The notes: a model not told the origin generated them from the sequence alone. 64,000 bases of DNA from Vanilla planifolia (GCA_023846275.1 CM043874.1:29671630-29735629), one strand, 5' to 3'; counted from the stretch's first letter, positions 45,943 through 59,905 are shown. Numbers and translations are program-made.

Positions 45943-47833
45943 TGAAGCTTTGGTTGTGCATCATTTATTTGATGAGCACCAAATTATTATATTGTTGTTA
46001 TTAATACTTTTATTTAAGTTTGTTTAGATCAAATTTATTAAGGCCAAATATGGATTGCTCAATTAAGGAGCATGATCAAATAATTTATGGAGTAATCTAT
46101 ATATAAATACATGTTAAGAACTGTTAGTATTTTTGCTCAAGCTTGGCTCAACTTTTAAATCTTTGAGCTAATAAAAGTTTTTCTTATGAGATGGCTCAAC
46201 CACTTGGAGACTTTTATCTACAAATTACTTATGATTAGATAATCAAACTTTTTAAATACTTTTAAGTGACATAATTAGAATTACCATGCATGTATTTGTT
46301 TGTTAAATATGATTTTGGTGTTGTTATAATTGCTAGAATTTTCTTAAAACTTTATTAAATATTACTTTATGATTTTTTAACTCAAACTCAAGTCAGAGTT
46401 CAGAAAACTCTAACTTAAAACATGTTAATTAAAGCCATTCTCTTCATTGTTCATTAGTTCTAAAGTATGATGTTCAATATCATACTTAGATAATCTTTAT
46501 TATGTCATATATTTATGCATGAATGTGAATCTCTTTTAGGATTGTGCTAGTACATATATCTAAAATACAGGTGTGCTCGTCACTTGGATTAAGTTTGTGT
46601 GTGCAAAGATGGTTGTATATTGGTTTGACCCTATACGAGCATTATCCGATCTCTGAGAGTTGAGATTCTATTTGCATTGAGTATGACTAATGTATTCATC
46701 TTACATGATCAATATTAAAACTTAAGTACTACTTACTAAATTAGAGTCATATAATATGAGATTCATCTTGTATTATATAATACATTATTTTAAACCTCTA
46801 TCAACACTAGTCCTATCATTTGATTATTAAGGTAATCCCTACTCATATCTTTTATCCCTAATATGATGTCCTTTAAGTACTAATATGATCTAAGTCCAAA
46901 GAGTATAATGACTAGTTGGAGCTTTCTCGAAAATCAATTTTATCTATTATACCTTCTTTGTTTGCATCAAATGCACTACTCTTATAAATAGAGAAAATAT
47001 GAGAAAAAGATGTTTCAATTTATAATACCTTAATCGATCCATTTACTTATCAACATTCTCAACTTTATATTAGAGCATTGGAATTCACTTACAACATCAT
47101 TTTAAGCTTGGACTTTATTTTATTTTTATTTACTACATATTGTTAATACCATATCTCACTCATTTAGAATTTATATCATATATTTCCTTAAACAATTAAG
47201 GTACAAGTTATTATACAAATTATTTAAAGTATTATATACCTTGGTATTTTAGCTATTATGATTATGTCAAATTGTTATCTTGTGTATGGTGGTGTGTTAC
47301 CTATTTGTAAGCACGATGGAGCTATTATTATGTGTGTAGCCAATTGGGCTTTCATTGAGAGTTCGATGGAGTTATGCTTGATCACATTCATCAAGTGTTG
47401 TGAGAGTTTTAGGCCTACTAACAAGTTGGGCAAAATGTAATTGAATTAGTGGAAGTTTGGTTGGGTCAACCAAGGGTGGATGTAGACAAATGTTTTGTCG
47501 AACTACTTAGAAAGCTTGTGTGCCTCTTGCCCTATATATTCATGTGACTTATTACTTGTCTTTAACATATTTTAATTTAATTTATATCTAATAATAAAGT
47601 ATCTAAAAAGGTAAAGAATGATTTTTGAGAATAAAAGTATTCCTTACTTAACTCAAATATGGTACTCTAGATTAATATTGAGTTCTGATGAACAAAGTAT
47701 TAAACTTGAGAAAAAAGTTTTTTGCAAGTAATCTAAATAAATAAAATGATAATACCATTATTTAAAATTGCTTTTTTAATCAATAAGTATTTTAGTGGTC
47801 CTATAATCTTATGGTTTGACAAGTTTTTTATAG
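45943..47833 (+). repeat. Family B 3' LTR (about 1.9 kb, internally deleted)
   Basis: Co-linear with the first LTR from TGGTTGTGCATCATTT to TATGGTTTGACAAGTTTTTT. It contains GTGGATGTAGACAAATGTTT, the counterpart of the conserved SIRE LTR block in copy one. A gap of about 670 bp relative to copy one lies near 46720. The start is placed after a purine-rich tract. Confidence 0.7.
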
Positions 47834-50800
47834 AATTAGCATGAAACATGACTCAGATAATTTATCTTGCATTGATATTGTATTCTTTTGTCATTGGTTT
47901 TATGTTTATTGACTCAATATGTTTTTTGTTTATAATTACTGATAACATCATTTCAAGGGACTTTAGGGGAGTAGTGAATGGAGTTGGCTTATATTACAGC
48001 TCTACACATTTTACATTTGAATAACATAATATAAGGATTAGAAAAACTTAGGTTGTAATAAGTGCTACTATCACATCAAGATTTTGGTAGGATTTAGTTA
48101 TATGGCACTTGTTTATTTATTTCATTTTTTCTTATATAATAATTTTGTTTGGTTTATATGTAATAAAATGTTATTATTTTGTTATATAGCATCACAAAAT
48201 GTCATTGAATAATTTAATATTCAAATTTTAATCTTCTAAATATATTTTGAAAAAATTATAATGGATCATAAGGGAAGATAATTCCCAAAAAGAAGGAATG
48301 TGAGCATAAAAAAATTATTTAAAATATCAAATAATTTTGAAAGAATATTAAAAAATTATAAAAATAAGACATTAGGGAATAAATAATTTGAAATTTTTTT
48401 TGTAAAATTTGGAAGTTAAATGCTATGAAAAATTTAATAATATAAATTTTTATATAATTTAAATAAAAAAGGATAATTAAAGCTTTTAAATTTAATAATT
48501 AAATTAAAATTAACTTAATTTCTTAGACCTAACTGGCATGGCAATAAGTAAAGAGATGAGGATAGAGAAGGTGAAGAGTCACACTTAAGCGATTTGCTAA
48601 TGGTTGGAAAAAGGATTTGAGGGGGAGTTCTCTTGAAATGCCATGAATTATAAGACTTTTTTTTAGGATTGTTTGGATGTTTGGCTTAGAAAATCAAGCA
48701 TGATTTCCTTCAAACCCATTTGGTGTTGATTTAAATTTGATGTAATTATCCATGACCAATCAATTTATAGGTCCTAAGGTCCTTTATGAAGATATTATAT
48801 TATAGAGTGAATTAAAGTCACTAAGGGAAAAATGATTAGGGAATTTGGGACCTCAACTTAAAAACTAGAGGCTTTAGATGTAGATCAAATAATTCGATTA
48901 ACCTTAAAAAGAAGATAATGTTTTTGTTAGATGGTCTAATATTAATATAGGATGGTTTGATGACCACAATATTTAAAAGAGAATTTCTATCAAATGGTCA
49001 ATGCAATTATTGAATGGTCTAAGAAATATTTAAGTCGAATGATGATCGAGTGCTCTGACATTGATTCAATGCCTGATTAGATGGTTTGATATACCTATTG
49101 GATAGTCTAATAAAGTTGCATAAATTATCTAATATGTCTATCAGATGTTCAATGAATAGTCTAAGAGAGATATCAAGTTGTCAAATAAGGGCTAAGAGAG
49201 GAATCAAATAAAGGATCGAATATTTTGATTATTCAAATTGGAGGGATTGATAGACCAATAGATGATCTAATAGAGATATTTGAACAAAAATATTAAAAGT
49301 TCAGGGGATCTAATCAAATTAATGAACATTATGGAAACATAAGATTATTCTTAGCATAGTGTAACATCACATGCATGGAAAAACACTAATAAATGTCAAA
49401 TATGTAAAATTTTAAGCAACTAAAAAAAGGAATCCCATAAGGAGCTTGAGCACTAGTATAATATTAGGACTAAAAAAGTGATAATTAGGTGATGTCTTGA
49501 AAGAGGAATTATTAAATAAAGAGTAGCTCTTTGCATGTTTTTCTAGGTGGAGGGGTGGGCATGATTTGTCCTATATTGGCTACTAAGAAAATGATCTTAG
49601 TATTTATATGAGATTCAATAGTCTTAAAATATTGATATATCTTTTGAAGACAAAATTTATTTTGATTAGTATAAGATGATCAAAGGAGATTACAACTTAA
49701 CATAGTAAGATTGAGATATCACAATTACATCAAATACAAAAGGCAGATATACTATGTAACTAATTGTGCATTTGGTTTCTACTTGATGTAGTATAATAGC
49801 CTATTTCTATAGTTTGATTGAACTCATAAATCAGTATAATAATTATCTAAAAACGAATTTCATCATGTTTATATTATGCATTTTTACTACGTATGGTATT
49901 GCCTATCTTTAGTATGGTTGCACAAAATTAAAAAAAGAAACATGGTATTTTCATAAAAAGAAACAAATAAGGTTTTTGAAGGATAAAGATCATAGTTTGT
50001 CATCCAAGGAAAAGTGCGTAGAAATGGAATTCCCATGGAAGGGGACAAAATCCTAAAGGGTACAGTTTTAAATCATAAGGTCTCTTAAAAGAGCATAGCC
50101 ATATCAATGATCTCCTAAAATAATGTAGCATGAGTTAGATATTGTCCTTAAGACTACACCTAAAAGGAGCATAATTACTAAGTCTTAGATCATTGGGTCT
50201 CCTAAAAGAGCATAGCTTAATCATGAGTCTCATAGAAGAGTGTGGCTTAATTTAGATATGGCCCTTAAGAGTGCACCTGAAAGGAACATAGTGACAGGGT
50301 TTAGCTTAATACTAGTGATGTAAATACCAAATGGCAAACATGAAATTACAAAAAGAACTAAAAAAATAAGGAGCCAAATGGAAACAAAAAGGATAAATTA
50401 AATTGAAGAAAAATAAAGATGTAAATCAAACTTAGATGAATTGTGTTGGCATATGAATATATATTCATTTTTATTAATAAGGATATTTATTTAACTTGTA
50501 TTCTATGTCTTGCATACATGATTATATTGATTTGCACATTGAAATTGTGAGGATTGACTTAACCTACTTTTTACTAACATTTTAGGAAATTAGTATGCAC
50601 ATCAAAGGACTTTAAAAAATTAGTAAATTAGTAAGAAGATGATCACACTACAAGGATTTTATTTTTATATTCTTCTAAAAAAACAATGATGATAAAGTTT
50701 GGTTTAACTTTTTATTTCCAATGTATAATGGAATCTTTTAAATGTTGAAATTACATAATATCATGATTTAAGAAGCATATATTTTCACCATAATATAGTT

Positions 50801-50930
50801 GTTAGGTCCAAGGACATTAAGAAAGGGGAGTGGTTGACTTAATGTAGCATAATTTTAAATAAAATCCTTTCTCAAGTGAAAGAGCTTGTAAAACATTTGC
50901 AACTTGCTTTATTTGGACCATGACCTTTTC
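47834..50930. other. AT-rich stretch with degenerate short repeats
   Basis: No coding signature. At 48920-49280 the motif GATGGTYTAAT/GATAGTCTAA recurs every 20-45 bp in degenerate form. A clearer 117-bp tandem repeat lies at 50040-50290 and is annotated separately. Confidence 0.5.
50040..50290. repeat. 117-bp tandem duplication
   Basis: AAAAGAGCATAGC recurs with its GAGCATAGC at 50091 and 50208, and TCCTTAAGACTACACC/CCCTTAAGAGTGCACC at 50144 and 50261; both pairs are 117 bp apart. Each unit holds two related sub-units about 30 bp apart (TCTCCTAAAAGAGCATAGC and TCTCATAGAAGAGTGTGGC). Confidence 0.75.
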
Positions 50931-50949
50931 AAAAATTGTTCTAAATATA

Positions 50950-53040
50950 ATCAAGTAATGTAAGTGTAAATAACAAGACAAATAAGAAGGAGATACATTA
51001 CCAAGCTAAATCTCAAGAATGCATTTGATTGTGTTTCTTGGGAATTTCTTTGCAAGGTTCATTCAAAATTTAATTTTTTGAAGAAAGTAATTAATCTACT
51101 CATAAGCTATCTATAGAATACTTAGATCTTAATCATTATCATTGGTAAGCAAACAGATACTTCCAACTAATAAGAGGCCTCAAACAAGGTAACCCCCTTT
51201 TCCTTTTTCTTTTTGCATTATATATGAAAGTTCTTACTAGAGGTTTGAATGAATTCATTACACAAAAACAAAAGATACGATAAAATCTAGAAAACCTCAA
51301 AACTATCCAACCATTTCTCATCTTGGATATGTAGACACATTATCATATTTAGTAAAGGTGATCTAAAAATAGTTAGTAATTTGCACAACTTTTTGGAAAC
51401 CTTTCAAAGTTCAACCAATCTTTAAATAAATAAGAAAAAAAGCAACATGTTTTGTAGCAGTAGATTGAGTTCAACAACGTATTTAGGATTTGTAAGATAT
51501 TATGATTTAAAAAGGAAAAGCTCCCAATGTCTTATTTAATTTGTTAGATATTTATTGGTAAATCATATAGTATCAATGCTTAATTGATACAATTCATAGC
51601 AAAATAGTGGGTTGAAAAAATGTCATCAATAGGAGGTGGTGGGCTCATACTAGTTTGATGGCATTGAATACACTCTATTTAGTTTTACAGAAAATTGAAA
51701 AGTACATCAACTAATTCCTATAGGGAGAAAAAAAGATAATCATAGGCATCATTTGCAATCTTGGAATAAATTAAGCCTTCCAACCAAGGAAAATGATATT
51801 GGACTAAAATAATTAGAGAAAATAATAAATACATTTTTGGAAAAACTTAACGAGAAACTAATAGCTCGGAATTCCTTATGGACAATAAACATGACAACCA
51901 AATATTAACAAGCTAGTGCAATTGTAGTGACATCCAATACATGGACCATATGCAGAAAACTAAGGAGATGGTCATTAATAATGCAACATGGTCAAATTTT
52001 ATGAAATGCAAAATATTAACCTTATCAAAGGATGGGAATTTACATTGCATGGGAGGAAATTAAAAAAAGGGCTGATACTCAAATCCATTAAATACATAAG
52101 GAATCAAAATGCCCATTAAAAATGTCAATCCACATATGGAGAATTTTGAACTATTTATTATCATTTCTAGGTAATTTTAAGAAGTTCGATTTTTTTTCCT
52201 TCTAAATGCCCAAATTGCCTCAATGATGACCCTATAAATCATCCCATTTTGGGATGTGAATTAAGAAAATAAGTATGAAACACATATTCGTACAATCTTT
52301 TAATCGATCAACCCTACAAAAATAAAATCACTAAACATATAGCTACATGGTGGGAACAAGGGAAGAAAAAAATCAACTATAAGAGAGGTTATACTAACTT
52401 TACCTTTGATAATTTGTAAGAATATATGGAAAGCTCAAAATGCCAAGTGATATAAGGAAGTTATTCCAATAGCCAATGTCATTATTTGCAATATTAAAAA
52501 AATAACTATTCATTATATAGTTGTTTCCCTCATATTAAACCATCACAAAAGGATCTCAAGCCATTCTTATTGGGAGTTATCCCAAAATATTCATTGAAAT
52601 AGATTAAAATAATGGAACGTATCACATGGAAACCCCCCTCCACCTCTTCCCTTGAACATTGGGTAAAATTGAACATTGTTTGGAAGACTTTGTATAACAA
52701 TGAGAATTTTATAGATGGTGGAATCATCATGAATCACTAAAGAGAATCTATTGCAGCTTTTTGAAAATCACTTGTGAATAGCATTACACAACACTGGTAT
52801 AGATTTATCATATAGTTTACAAATATGTAATCAAATGTAGTTATAGAACTTGATTGTGGAAATTTACTACTATGATTTGATATGTTTAATTCAAAATAAA
52901 ACATGCAACTCATGGCAAATGTTATGTTTTGATTTGCTTGGATAAAAATTCCCAACTCATTGTTTTCCAACAATGTCTCATGTACTAAACAAGTGGGTCA
53001 AACATATTGCATGATTAGCTAAATTAAAAGACACAATGAA
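50950..53040 (+). pseudogene. Second LINE ORF2 remnant (RT to RNase H)
   Basis: A 5'-truncated, decayed L1-type LINE on the plus strand. The RT part gives LNLKNAFDCVSWEFL (51006-51050), RGLKQGNPLFLFLF (51173-51217) and HLGYVDTLSYL (about 51310), the last in the place of the FADD catalytic box. Next come LFNLLDIYW, IDTIHSKIVG and WNKLSLPTKENDIGLK, matching the post-RT region. A zinc-binding relic, CPNCLNDDPINHPILGC, lies near 52205-52260. The RNase H part starts WKPPPTSSLEHWVKLNI, with GGIIMNH at about 52717-52737. Frames shift repeatedly. It differs from the LINE at 17.7-23.7 kb, so it is a separate insertion. Minus-strand open frames over its 3' part are antisense shadows. Confidence 0.8.
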
Positions 53041-53760
53041 GGCAATAGATGGTGCATTGAGTAAAAGAAGTTGGACTAACCTTTTTCTTATGAAAATCAT
53101 ATACGATAATATTTATCAGGCTATACAATCAATTGAGTAGTGCTTGATTTCTAAACTTGAGAAAATTGTATGCTACTAGAATATTTATTAAATCATAGGA
53201 TCAAGCCCTATTTATTGTATTTAATTTTTCAAAATGGAATCGATTAGCTGAAATCTAAGGTTGGTTTAGTCATACTGAATGATATGATCAACTTCAAGAA
53301 ATAAGTTACAATTGAGATTGGCATGTCCAACTTAAGGATCGATCATCATATTATAGGATATGAAGCTTTAAATAATGAATTCCAATAAAATTTATGGAAA
53401 ACTTTTAGAGATATTTGTGGCAATGTTTGCAAAAGCTTTTGATATTAAGGTTAACCAATTTTAAGGAATGTAAAAGAATGGAAAGTGTTTAACAAATATA
53501 TGAACTTTTAAAGCATGAGAAAAGAAATTAATCAATTATTAATAAAACATAATAAAAATTGTGCAAAAAATTAATGATAAAGATATAAGAAAAGAAAAGA
53601 TAATTAAGAAGTATCCTAGAACCACTAAGTAAAAAGCTAAATAACTCTGACATCAATAGAGTAAATTATTTAATTATCTTGAAATATTATTATGAAATAT
53701 AATATAGTATGAGCATGGCCTATAATCTATCTACATATATTCTAATTTACATGATTCCAC

Positions 53761-53838
<78 letters not shown>

Positions 53839-54890
53839 CAACTCAAATAGGATTTTTGGCAAGCTCTAATTTGACCCAATGTATGCTCTTTTTTTAATTA
53901 TTTGTTAAAGTTCTTTTAAATTGTTTGCATAAGTTAAACTTTGAATTTATGATGTGATATGATTAGAATCAAAGTGTGCTTTAGTCAGATGATTCACTTA
54001 CAAGTAGTTTAAATCTCACCAAGTTTGGCTTTTCTACTTGGTTTATAAATGATACTTATTTAAGCAAAGTTTAATTTTTAAACTATAATTTTATGAATTG
54101 CATGGTTCAAATAAGTGGTTAGGATGAATTTGACACTTTCTTTGTTTCCTCCAAACCATGAGATAATAATTCCTTTTGGTGTAAATTCCATTAGATTCTT
54201 AAAAACTATTAAGACAAAGGAAGGTTAAGTAAAGTGTGGAATTTAAACTGTCACTTGGGCACCAAGATATTAGAAAGTGGATTCAATAAGCCATATCTTT
54301 AACTAAGATCTCCTTTAGGTGCCTTGTTTTTAGGAGATTAATTTAGCCATCTATATAATGAGTTATGTGATGTTTCCTTTTTTGTTTTGAAAAATTTTAA
54401 AAATGAGGAAATAAGGAAAATAGGAAAACTAATAGCATAAGGTGGAGAAGGATAACTCAAAGTTTGAAGAGAAGTAAGCACATTCATTGATGAAGTCTAC
54501 TACATGGATAAAGGTAGGATGAATTTCAAAATTATGCAATTAAACTAGATTCTTGTGTAGGTTAAAACCAAGTATTTTGGTATTACATGCATGATTCTAG
54601 TTCTAGGTTTTATAAGAAGGTTTTTGTTATCATTTTTCATATGAAAATCTTAGATCTAATAAAGGATGATATAATATTTTGTTGAAATGATTAAATCCAT
54701 AATAAAATAATTTCTTAGGTTTTATTTAGATAATCATTGCAATCATGTTTCAAATGGAAAAATCAAGATCCATTAATTAATGTTAAAAACTTGTTCTTGC
54801 CACAATTATATTTGTCGTTATGAGATAATTACTAGCATGTTAATTCAAGAATAATTTACAAAACTACGCATATACTTGTGATCATGCAAA
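53041..54890. other. AT-rich stretch with a long (TA)n run
   Basis: No gene or transposon motif was recognised. The only open frame of note (53709-53897) translates the TA run into alternating Tyr and Ile and is not a gene. Confidence 0.5.
53763..53835. repeat. (TA)n microsatellite, about 73 bp
   Basis: Uninterrupted TA dinucleotides, the longest such run in the window. Confidence 0.95.
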
Positions 54891-57030
54891 TCTTGCAACT
54901 TTTCCTATGAATATTGAATTTTAATTGTTGATACGTGTGACCAAGAGAGGCTTGAAGCCTAATACAAACCTTAGTGCTAGGTGATAAGGCTTAACCAAGA
55001 GCTTTGAAAACATTAAGATGAGTTATTAAGGACCTTAGATCACTTTTATAGAGTGTAGAGCTCTCATGTTTCATTATAGGATGCTTTGAGGGTCTTAACT
55101 ATTTACCTTAAAAGAAAGATGGGGTCAAGAAAAGGTCTCATGTATGCTTAACAAGAGGGTGGAGGCTTTTGATCATACATGTTTTTAGGTTGTAGTGGTT
55201 TGGTTTACTTATGAAGTAGATCTAGGGTTAGGTAGCAAGGCTTAGTTATCCTTAGATCTAGGTTTTAAGTGTAAGATAAATCTCTTGGGTAACTTTATGT
55301 TTTTAAATTTAAATTTAGATATAACTCATAGTTAATCTTAGAATTTCAAATTTAAATTTATATATGCTTCTTGGGTAACTCTAAAATTTAAAATTTAAAT
55401 TAGATATTATTATTGTGTAACCTTAGGATTTGAGATTTAAATCTAGATAAGAATTTTTGGTTATCTTAGGATATGAATTTGGTTAAAAGCCTTAGGTAAT
55501 CATATGATTTGAAATTTAAACCATGAAAAGAGATCATAAGAGTTTAGTTTTTGGCTTGTGATAATGTTTTGGATTTGTTTAAGGCATGTGAAGATCCCAA
55601 AAAATGATTTGAGGTTAGGACCAAAAACATAAAGCACTTGGTGAGTCCTTAATGATATAGTAAAAGAGGCCTTAAATTAGAGAGATTCTTAAGTTAGACA
55701 CTAGTAGTGATTAGGGTTGAGTGAGCAACTCATGTATAACTTTAGGAAAGGTATTAGGGCTTGGCCAAGGGGTTACGTAATTATAATATTTCTTAGCTAA
55801 ACCCTAGAAGTCACTTAAGATTAAGGTTAAGACCTTAAGTTGTCCATTTAAGGCTCTTAAGTTATAGGTTAGACACCCTTATGAGTTCCACCAATGACTT
55901 TGCAAAGGGTGTAGTGGCTTACGTTAGCCTTATAAGCATGGATTGTCATTGGTGGAACTTATATGAACATGGTTTTGAAATAATGACTCAAATTATATTT
56001 AAAGAAAGAGTTATGTTTTTATTTAAAGCTTAGTTTGAGGTTAGGGATTTTAGTCCTTGAATAAAGCTCAAATGAAAATCCATATAAGAGAAAAAGAAAC
56101 TTAGTGAGGAGCAGAGAAATAAGCTATGGTTATGAGCTAGTCTTGTGGAATTTATGTTGTTATGATATCCCTAGATAAGTTGATTAGGCTTTTGAAGAAC
56201 CCTATGATAACCCTAAATAGGCTAATGGGTAGAGCAAACCTTAAGACAAGTCTTAGATAGTATGTTGTGGACATAAGCATAGCCTAGATTCTAGTTTAGG
56301 TATAATATGCTTTTTATTAAGCCTAGTAAAATAAAAGGGGACTAGTGTGATGCCCAAAGGATTTGGATAGGCTAGCACATTTAATAGCAATCTTATAGCA
56401 CTATTATATAGGAATTGAATAAGAGAATATTAATGGGTTATGCTTTGGCTCATTGAGTTATGGAGCACAAGATTATGATGTAGTATATTATAGATTTTGA
56501 AGTCCCATGTTATAAGAATGACACTAATTGCTTATTATGGACTCACATTAGCACTATGGAGTGTTGTATTATAGGCTCCCAATAATAGTTGAGTACCATT
56601 GTTTATTTATGACTTCATTGGGATCATGGAGGCACTATTTCAATTGATTGGCCTCTGATTTATGAAGTGCCAAATTACATAGGTATGGTTGAATACCAAT
56701 TATTTATTAAAGAATCCTAAGAGACTAGATGTACCATACTAGATGGTTGGGCTCCCTAAATTATAGAGTGCTGAATTATGTGATTAACATGTTAAGTGTT
56801 AAGGAATATCATATTTTAGGCCAGGATTCTCATAAAAATGAAAGGACTGTCAAATCAATAGTTGGTCATAAGTTATCAAAGGTTAACTACAATATCACAA
56901 GATCATGAGAGTCCAAAGAAATAAAGGAGTCTCAATAGTTATTCAATAAGTTAGGATTCTTAGAATTATGCTAAAAGATAAGTGTTTAATACAATTTTAC
57001 CTTAGTTGTATCTTATATTATTTGTTGGCT
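54891..57030. repeat. Degenerate tandem-repeat region
   Basis: At 55280-55510 a unit of about 43 bp (TTGGGTAACCTTAGGATTTGAAATTTAAATTTAGAT type) recurs about six times; the GGTAAC landmark falls near 55287, 55330, 55373, 55415 and 55459. At 56440-56830 looser units of roughly 100 bp carry GGCTCC...TTATAGAGTGCTGAATTA landmarks. The region around 55.7-56.3 kb is rich in CTTAAG and GACCTTAAG-like words. The whole may be a decayed long LTR, but no partner or PBS was found. Confidence 0.5.
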
Positions 57031-57300
57031 CAGATTTGTAGGATAAGGCCACTTTGTAAGGCATTTAGTTTACTTGTATATATTACTTAGTTACATCTTA
57101 TGCCATTTTTTTTATCTCCTCAACGATTATATCCAGCTAATTTCCAAAACATTCAAATCCAACTATTAGCATAATTATGATAAAGAAAGCATGTCATATG
57201 TACAAATAAAAAATATTTGGATATTCGAATCTCACGTATTAAATGCCACATCTATAATACTATGTTTCATCATGAAAGATTCAGTAATCATCGTAGTGGT
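57031..57300. other. Unassigned AT-rich sequence
   Basis: Probably the eroded interior of the minus-strand family A copy to its right. No motif can be read. Confidence 0.3.
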
Positions 57301-57720
57301 TATAAATTAATCTATGTTGGCATTTTCTAGAAAAAAAAATAGATAAAAAAAACATTTACCAAGCCTAAATTAACAAGAGGTGTCATAGCTTATATACCTC
57401 TACAAGCTCAATTTGTAGCCATATGGCCAAAGTTTCTACAACTTTGCTCTAGATTAAGGAATTCAAATCTAATAAGTCTTTTCTTATCTTAAACACAATT
57501 ATGCTTCTCAAAAGCTATACTACTATTCTCTTTTTACATTTTATCTTGTCCTTTCATGACTATGACCTAGATTTCATCTCTTACTATCTCCTTTCTTGTC
57601 TTTTATTATTAGTTTATTCAATTCCATTACTTAGCTTTTCAATATTAAGTCAATGTTAACCACTTATGTGCATCCTAAAAGCTCATTAATTCTTTTTTCA
57701 AGCCTTAATTTGTAATATTA
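57301..57720 (-). pseudogene. Family A-like gag remnant, minus strand
   Basis: On the minus strand, just inside the LTR to its right, a CCHC relic reads CRNFGHMATN followed by a stop (about 57405-57440). This matches the second half of a gag zinc knuckle (C-x-x-F-GH-x4-C). It is preceded by a Lys/Arg-rich decayed stretch. Position and orientation fit the gag of a family A element whose LTR lies at 57.75-61.05 kb. The rest of the element is not readable further left. Confidence 0.45.
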
Positions 57721-58519
57721 CCATACAAAATACAACCATAATACCAATACAATGGGTAAAACTAAAGTCAATAATATAAAAATATTAAGGCTACTAAAAA
57801 CCAAATGAGTGAGGGTTATGAAAAATAACATTCCAGTGCTTACATCAATACAACTATGCAGAATAACACCATACAAAATGAAACTATCTAAATGCATGAA
57901 AAGTTGAAATAAGATACTAATATAAATGAAGTATAATTATTCTCACTTTTAATATCAATCACTTCCACATGCATAAATATAATATACTCTTATTAAAGTA
58001 TAAATTATCATGTAAAGATCCTCATCTCTATGAATATCAATATCCTAACCTATAATATAAATAGAAAATAAACATGATATACTCAATAAACAAACTATTA
58101 ACTATGCATTATAACATAACATAAAAAAGCCAATAATATAACTAATAAAAAATTGGGATAATGAATAGAACTATTCATGATGATTTATATATAAGAAAAT
58201 AGTATTAATGCATTAGGCCTATATGCATCTAGCTTATATATATAATCATTATATGATACATATATATTAATTTTTTTCATATTTAATTTCAATTAATTTT
58301 ATTTTTCATTCTTTTTCTTTTTTTCATTTCCATTCTTTTATAGGCTGGATTCTATTCTATGACATCTATCTCCACTCTTAAGAATCTCATGTCAAATCTA
58401 ATCATCACTAAGTCTCAAGCTCTGACATGCCATGGTCGTACCATGACACAAGGAGTGAAGTATCTCTTCACATAGCCATCACCACTACTAACATCTACAG
58501 TTAGTAAGAAATGATGCCT

Positions 58520-58960
58520 CTAACATATGGAGCCTCCTCTTTGAGTGCCCATGACACCAAGGGCTTGAATAGATTATCATATAACCATTGCATCAATAAA
58601 CATCCAATGCTAATAAGGAATTAAGATTTTGTTATACCAGAGCCCCATCTTTAAGTGCCAATGATATCATTAAGTAGTCATTCTCTTTTCATGGCTAACA
58701 TCTTATACTAACAAGAAAAATGAGAACATTGTCATATTAGAGCCCCATTTTTGAATAACCACAATATCGTCAAGTAGCTATGCTTGCCCTATAGCCTATA
58801 TCTCGCTCTAATAAGAAAACATGACCAATGACATGTCAAAGCCTTATCTATGATACTAATGATTCTAAAGAGTGAAGTATCTCATCATTACTTAGCTGAG
58901 ATCTCTAATATGTTGTGGGCATATCATGATTCTAAGGGGTAAAGTATATCATCATATTAT
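58520..58960 (-). repeat. About 100-bp tandem repeat in minus-strand LTR
   Basis: AGCCCCATCTTTAAGTGCCAATGATAT-type units start at 58530, 58641, 58741 and 58840 on the plus-strand numbering (spacing 99-111 bp). They occupy about the same place in the LTR as the unrelated 27-bp minisatellite of the other copies. Confidence 0.65.
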
Positions 58961-59903
58961 CATACATCTCATTTATCAGGCCACTACAAGATAAGCTCAT
59001 AACCACTACTTTCTTATTTGTGATATATCAAATCACTTAGTCATAGTCATTCTTTATTTTTTTTCTTTTGATAATACATTTTAATTTATAATGTGTACAC
59101 ATATATGCCATATACGTATATGTATATAAATATATATATCAAAGGTAGTAGAGTATTTAATAAAATTAGAACATATGTAATTCATGTTATATCATACAAA
59201 TACTCACATTCGCATGCATATCATAATAGTAGCAAAAAAAAATTAGCAAATCGCTGACATCATAGTTATTTAGTTTGTCTATCTAACAACTCTATAAAAT
59301 ATTTTTTTTCTTTTTCATTTATTAGTTTTTCTTATTTTTTTATAAACTTTACATTAATTCTTATCAATAATAATTTAATTTTGATTTAGAAAGTACTTTA
59401 TAGAAGCTCTACCAATCATGTCGTAATAATTTTCATTTTTTTTATTTGTTTTCATCACATCATACAATACGATTTAGTTATCATATTGTACGTTGAGCAT
59501 TTTACAAAGGTTAGACCATTGTATTATACTGATCATACTAGTTTGATATTCTTGTCATACAAGTGCCATACCTGATAGTCATTAGATCATATTAAGAATT
59601 AGATGAATAGTCCATAATAAGTTTATTCATCTAAATTAATGTATCAATCTGATTCTCTTTTTGTACTTGTATGATCCATGCCTCATTAATATTTCTACCT
59701 TAGCATCATAAGATATTGTATACCATATTATATTATATGGCTCATGCCTAATGTTATCAGACAATAATCATATAGCTAATCTTTGTTAAGTAATAGAGAA
59801 CTGATCATAGAGTTCTTATTAGTACTTATACTATTATAATTATATGAAATCTTTAATAACTAATCACTCTATTCCAATTCACATTTTGTACTTATGTAAT
59901 AAG

Positions 59904-59905
<2 letters not shown>

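Larger units (their letters stand above)
39165..47833 (+). mobile_element. Decayed SIRE-type Ty1/copia element (family B)
   Basis: Two co-linear LTRs (39165-41739 and about 45943-47833) enclose an internal region of 4.2 kb on the plus strand. A primer binding site follows the first LTR and a purine-rich tract precedes the second. The LTR segment AGTAGATGTAGAAAATGGTT and the end TTCAACCCTACTCTTGTGTC resemble the well-known conserved block and 3' end of SIRE/Maximus copia LTRs in plants. The gag relic fits the same lineage. Intact SIRE elements have far longer interiors, so most of pol is deleted or unrecognisable. LTR divergence is heavy and the element is old and dead. Confidence 0.65.

Noticed and set aside
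52530..52973. Two minus-strand frames of 66 and 78 codons
   Set aside because: They are antisense to the recognised LINE RNase H relic on the plus strand.
53709..53897. 62-codon frame
   Set aside because: Its centre is a (TA)n microsatellite read as alternating Tyr-Ile.
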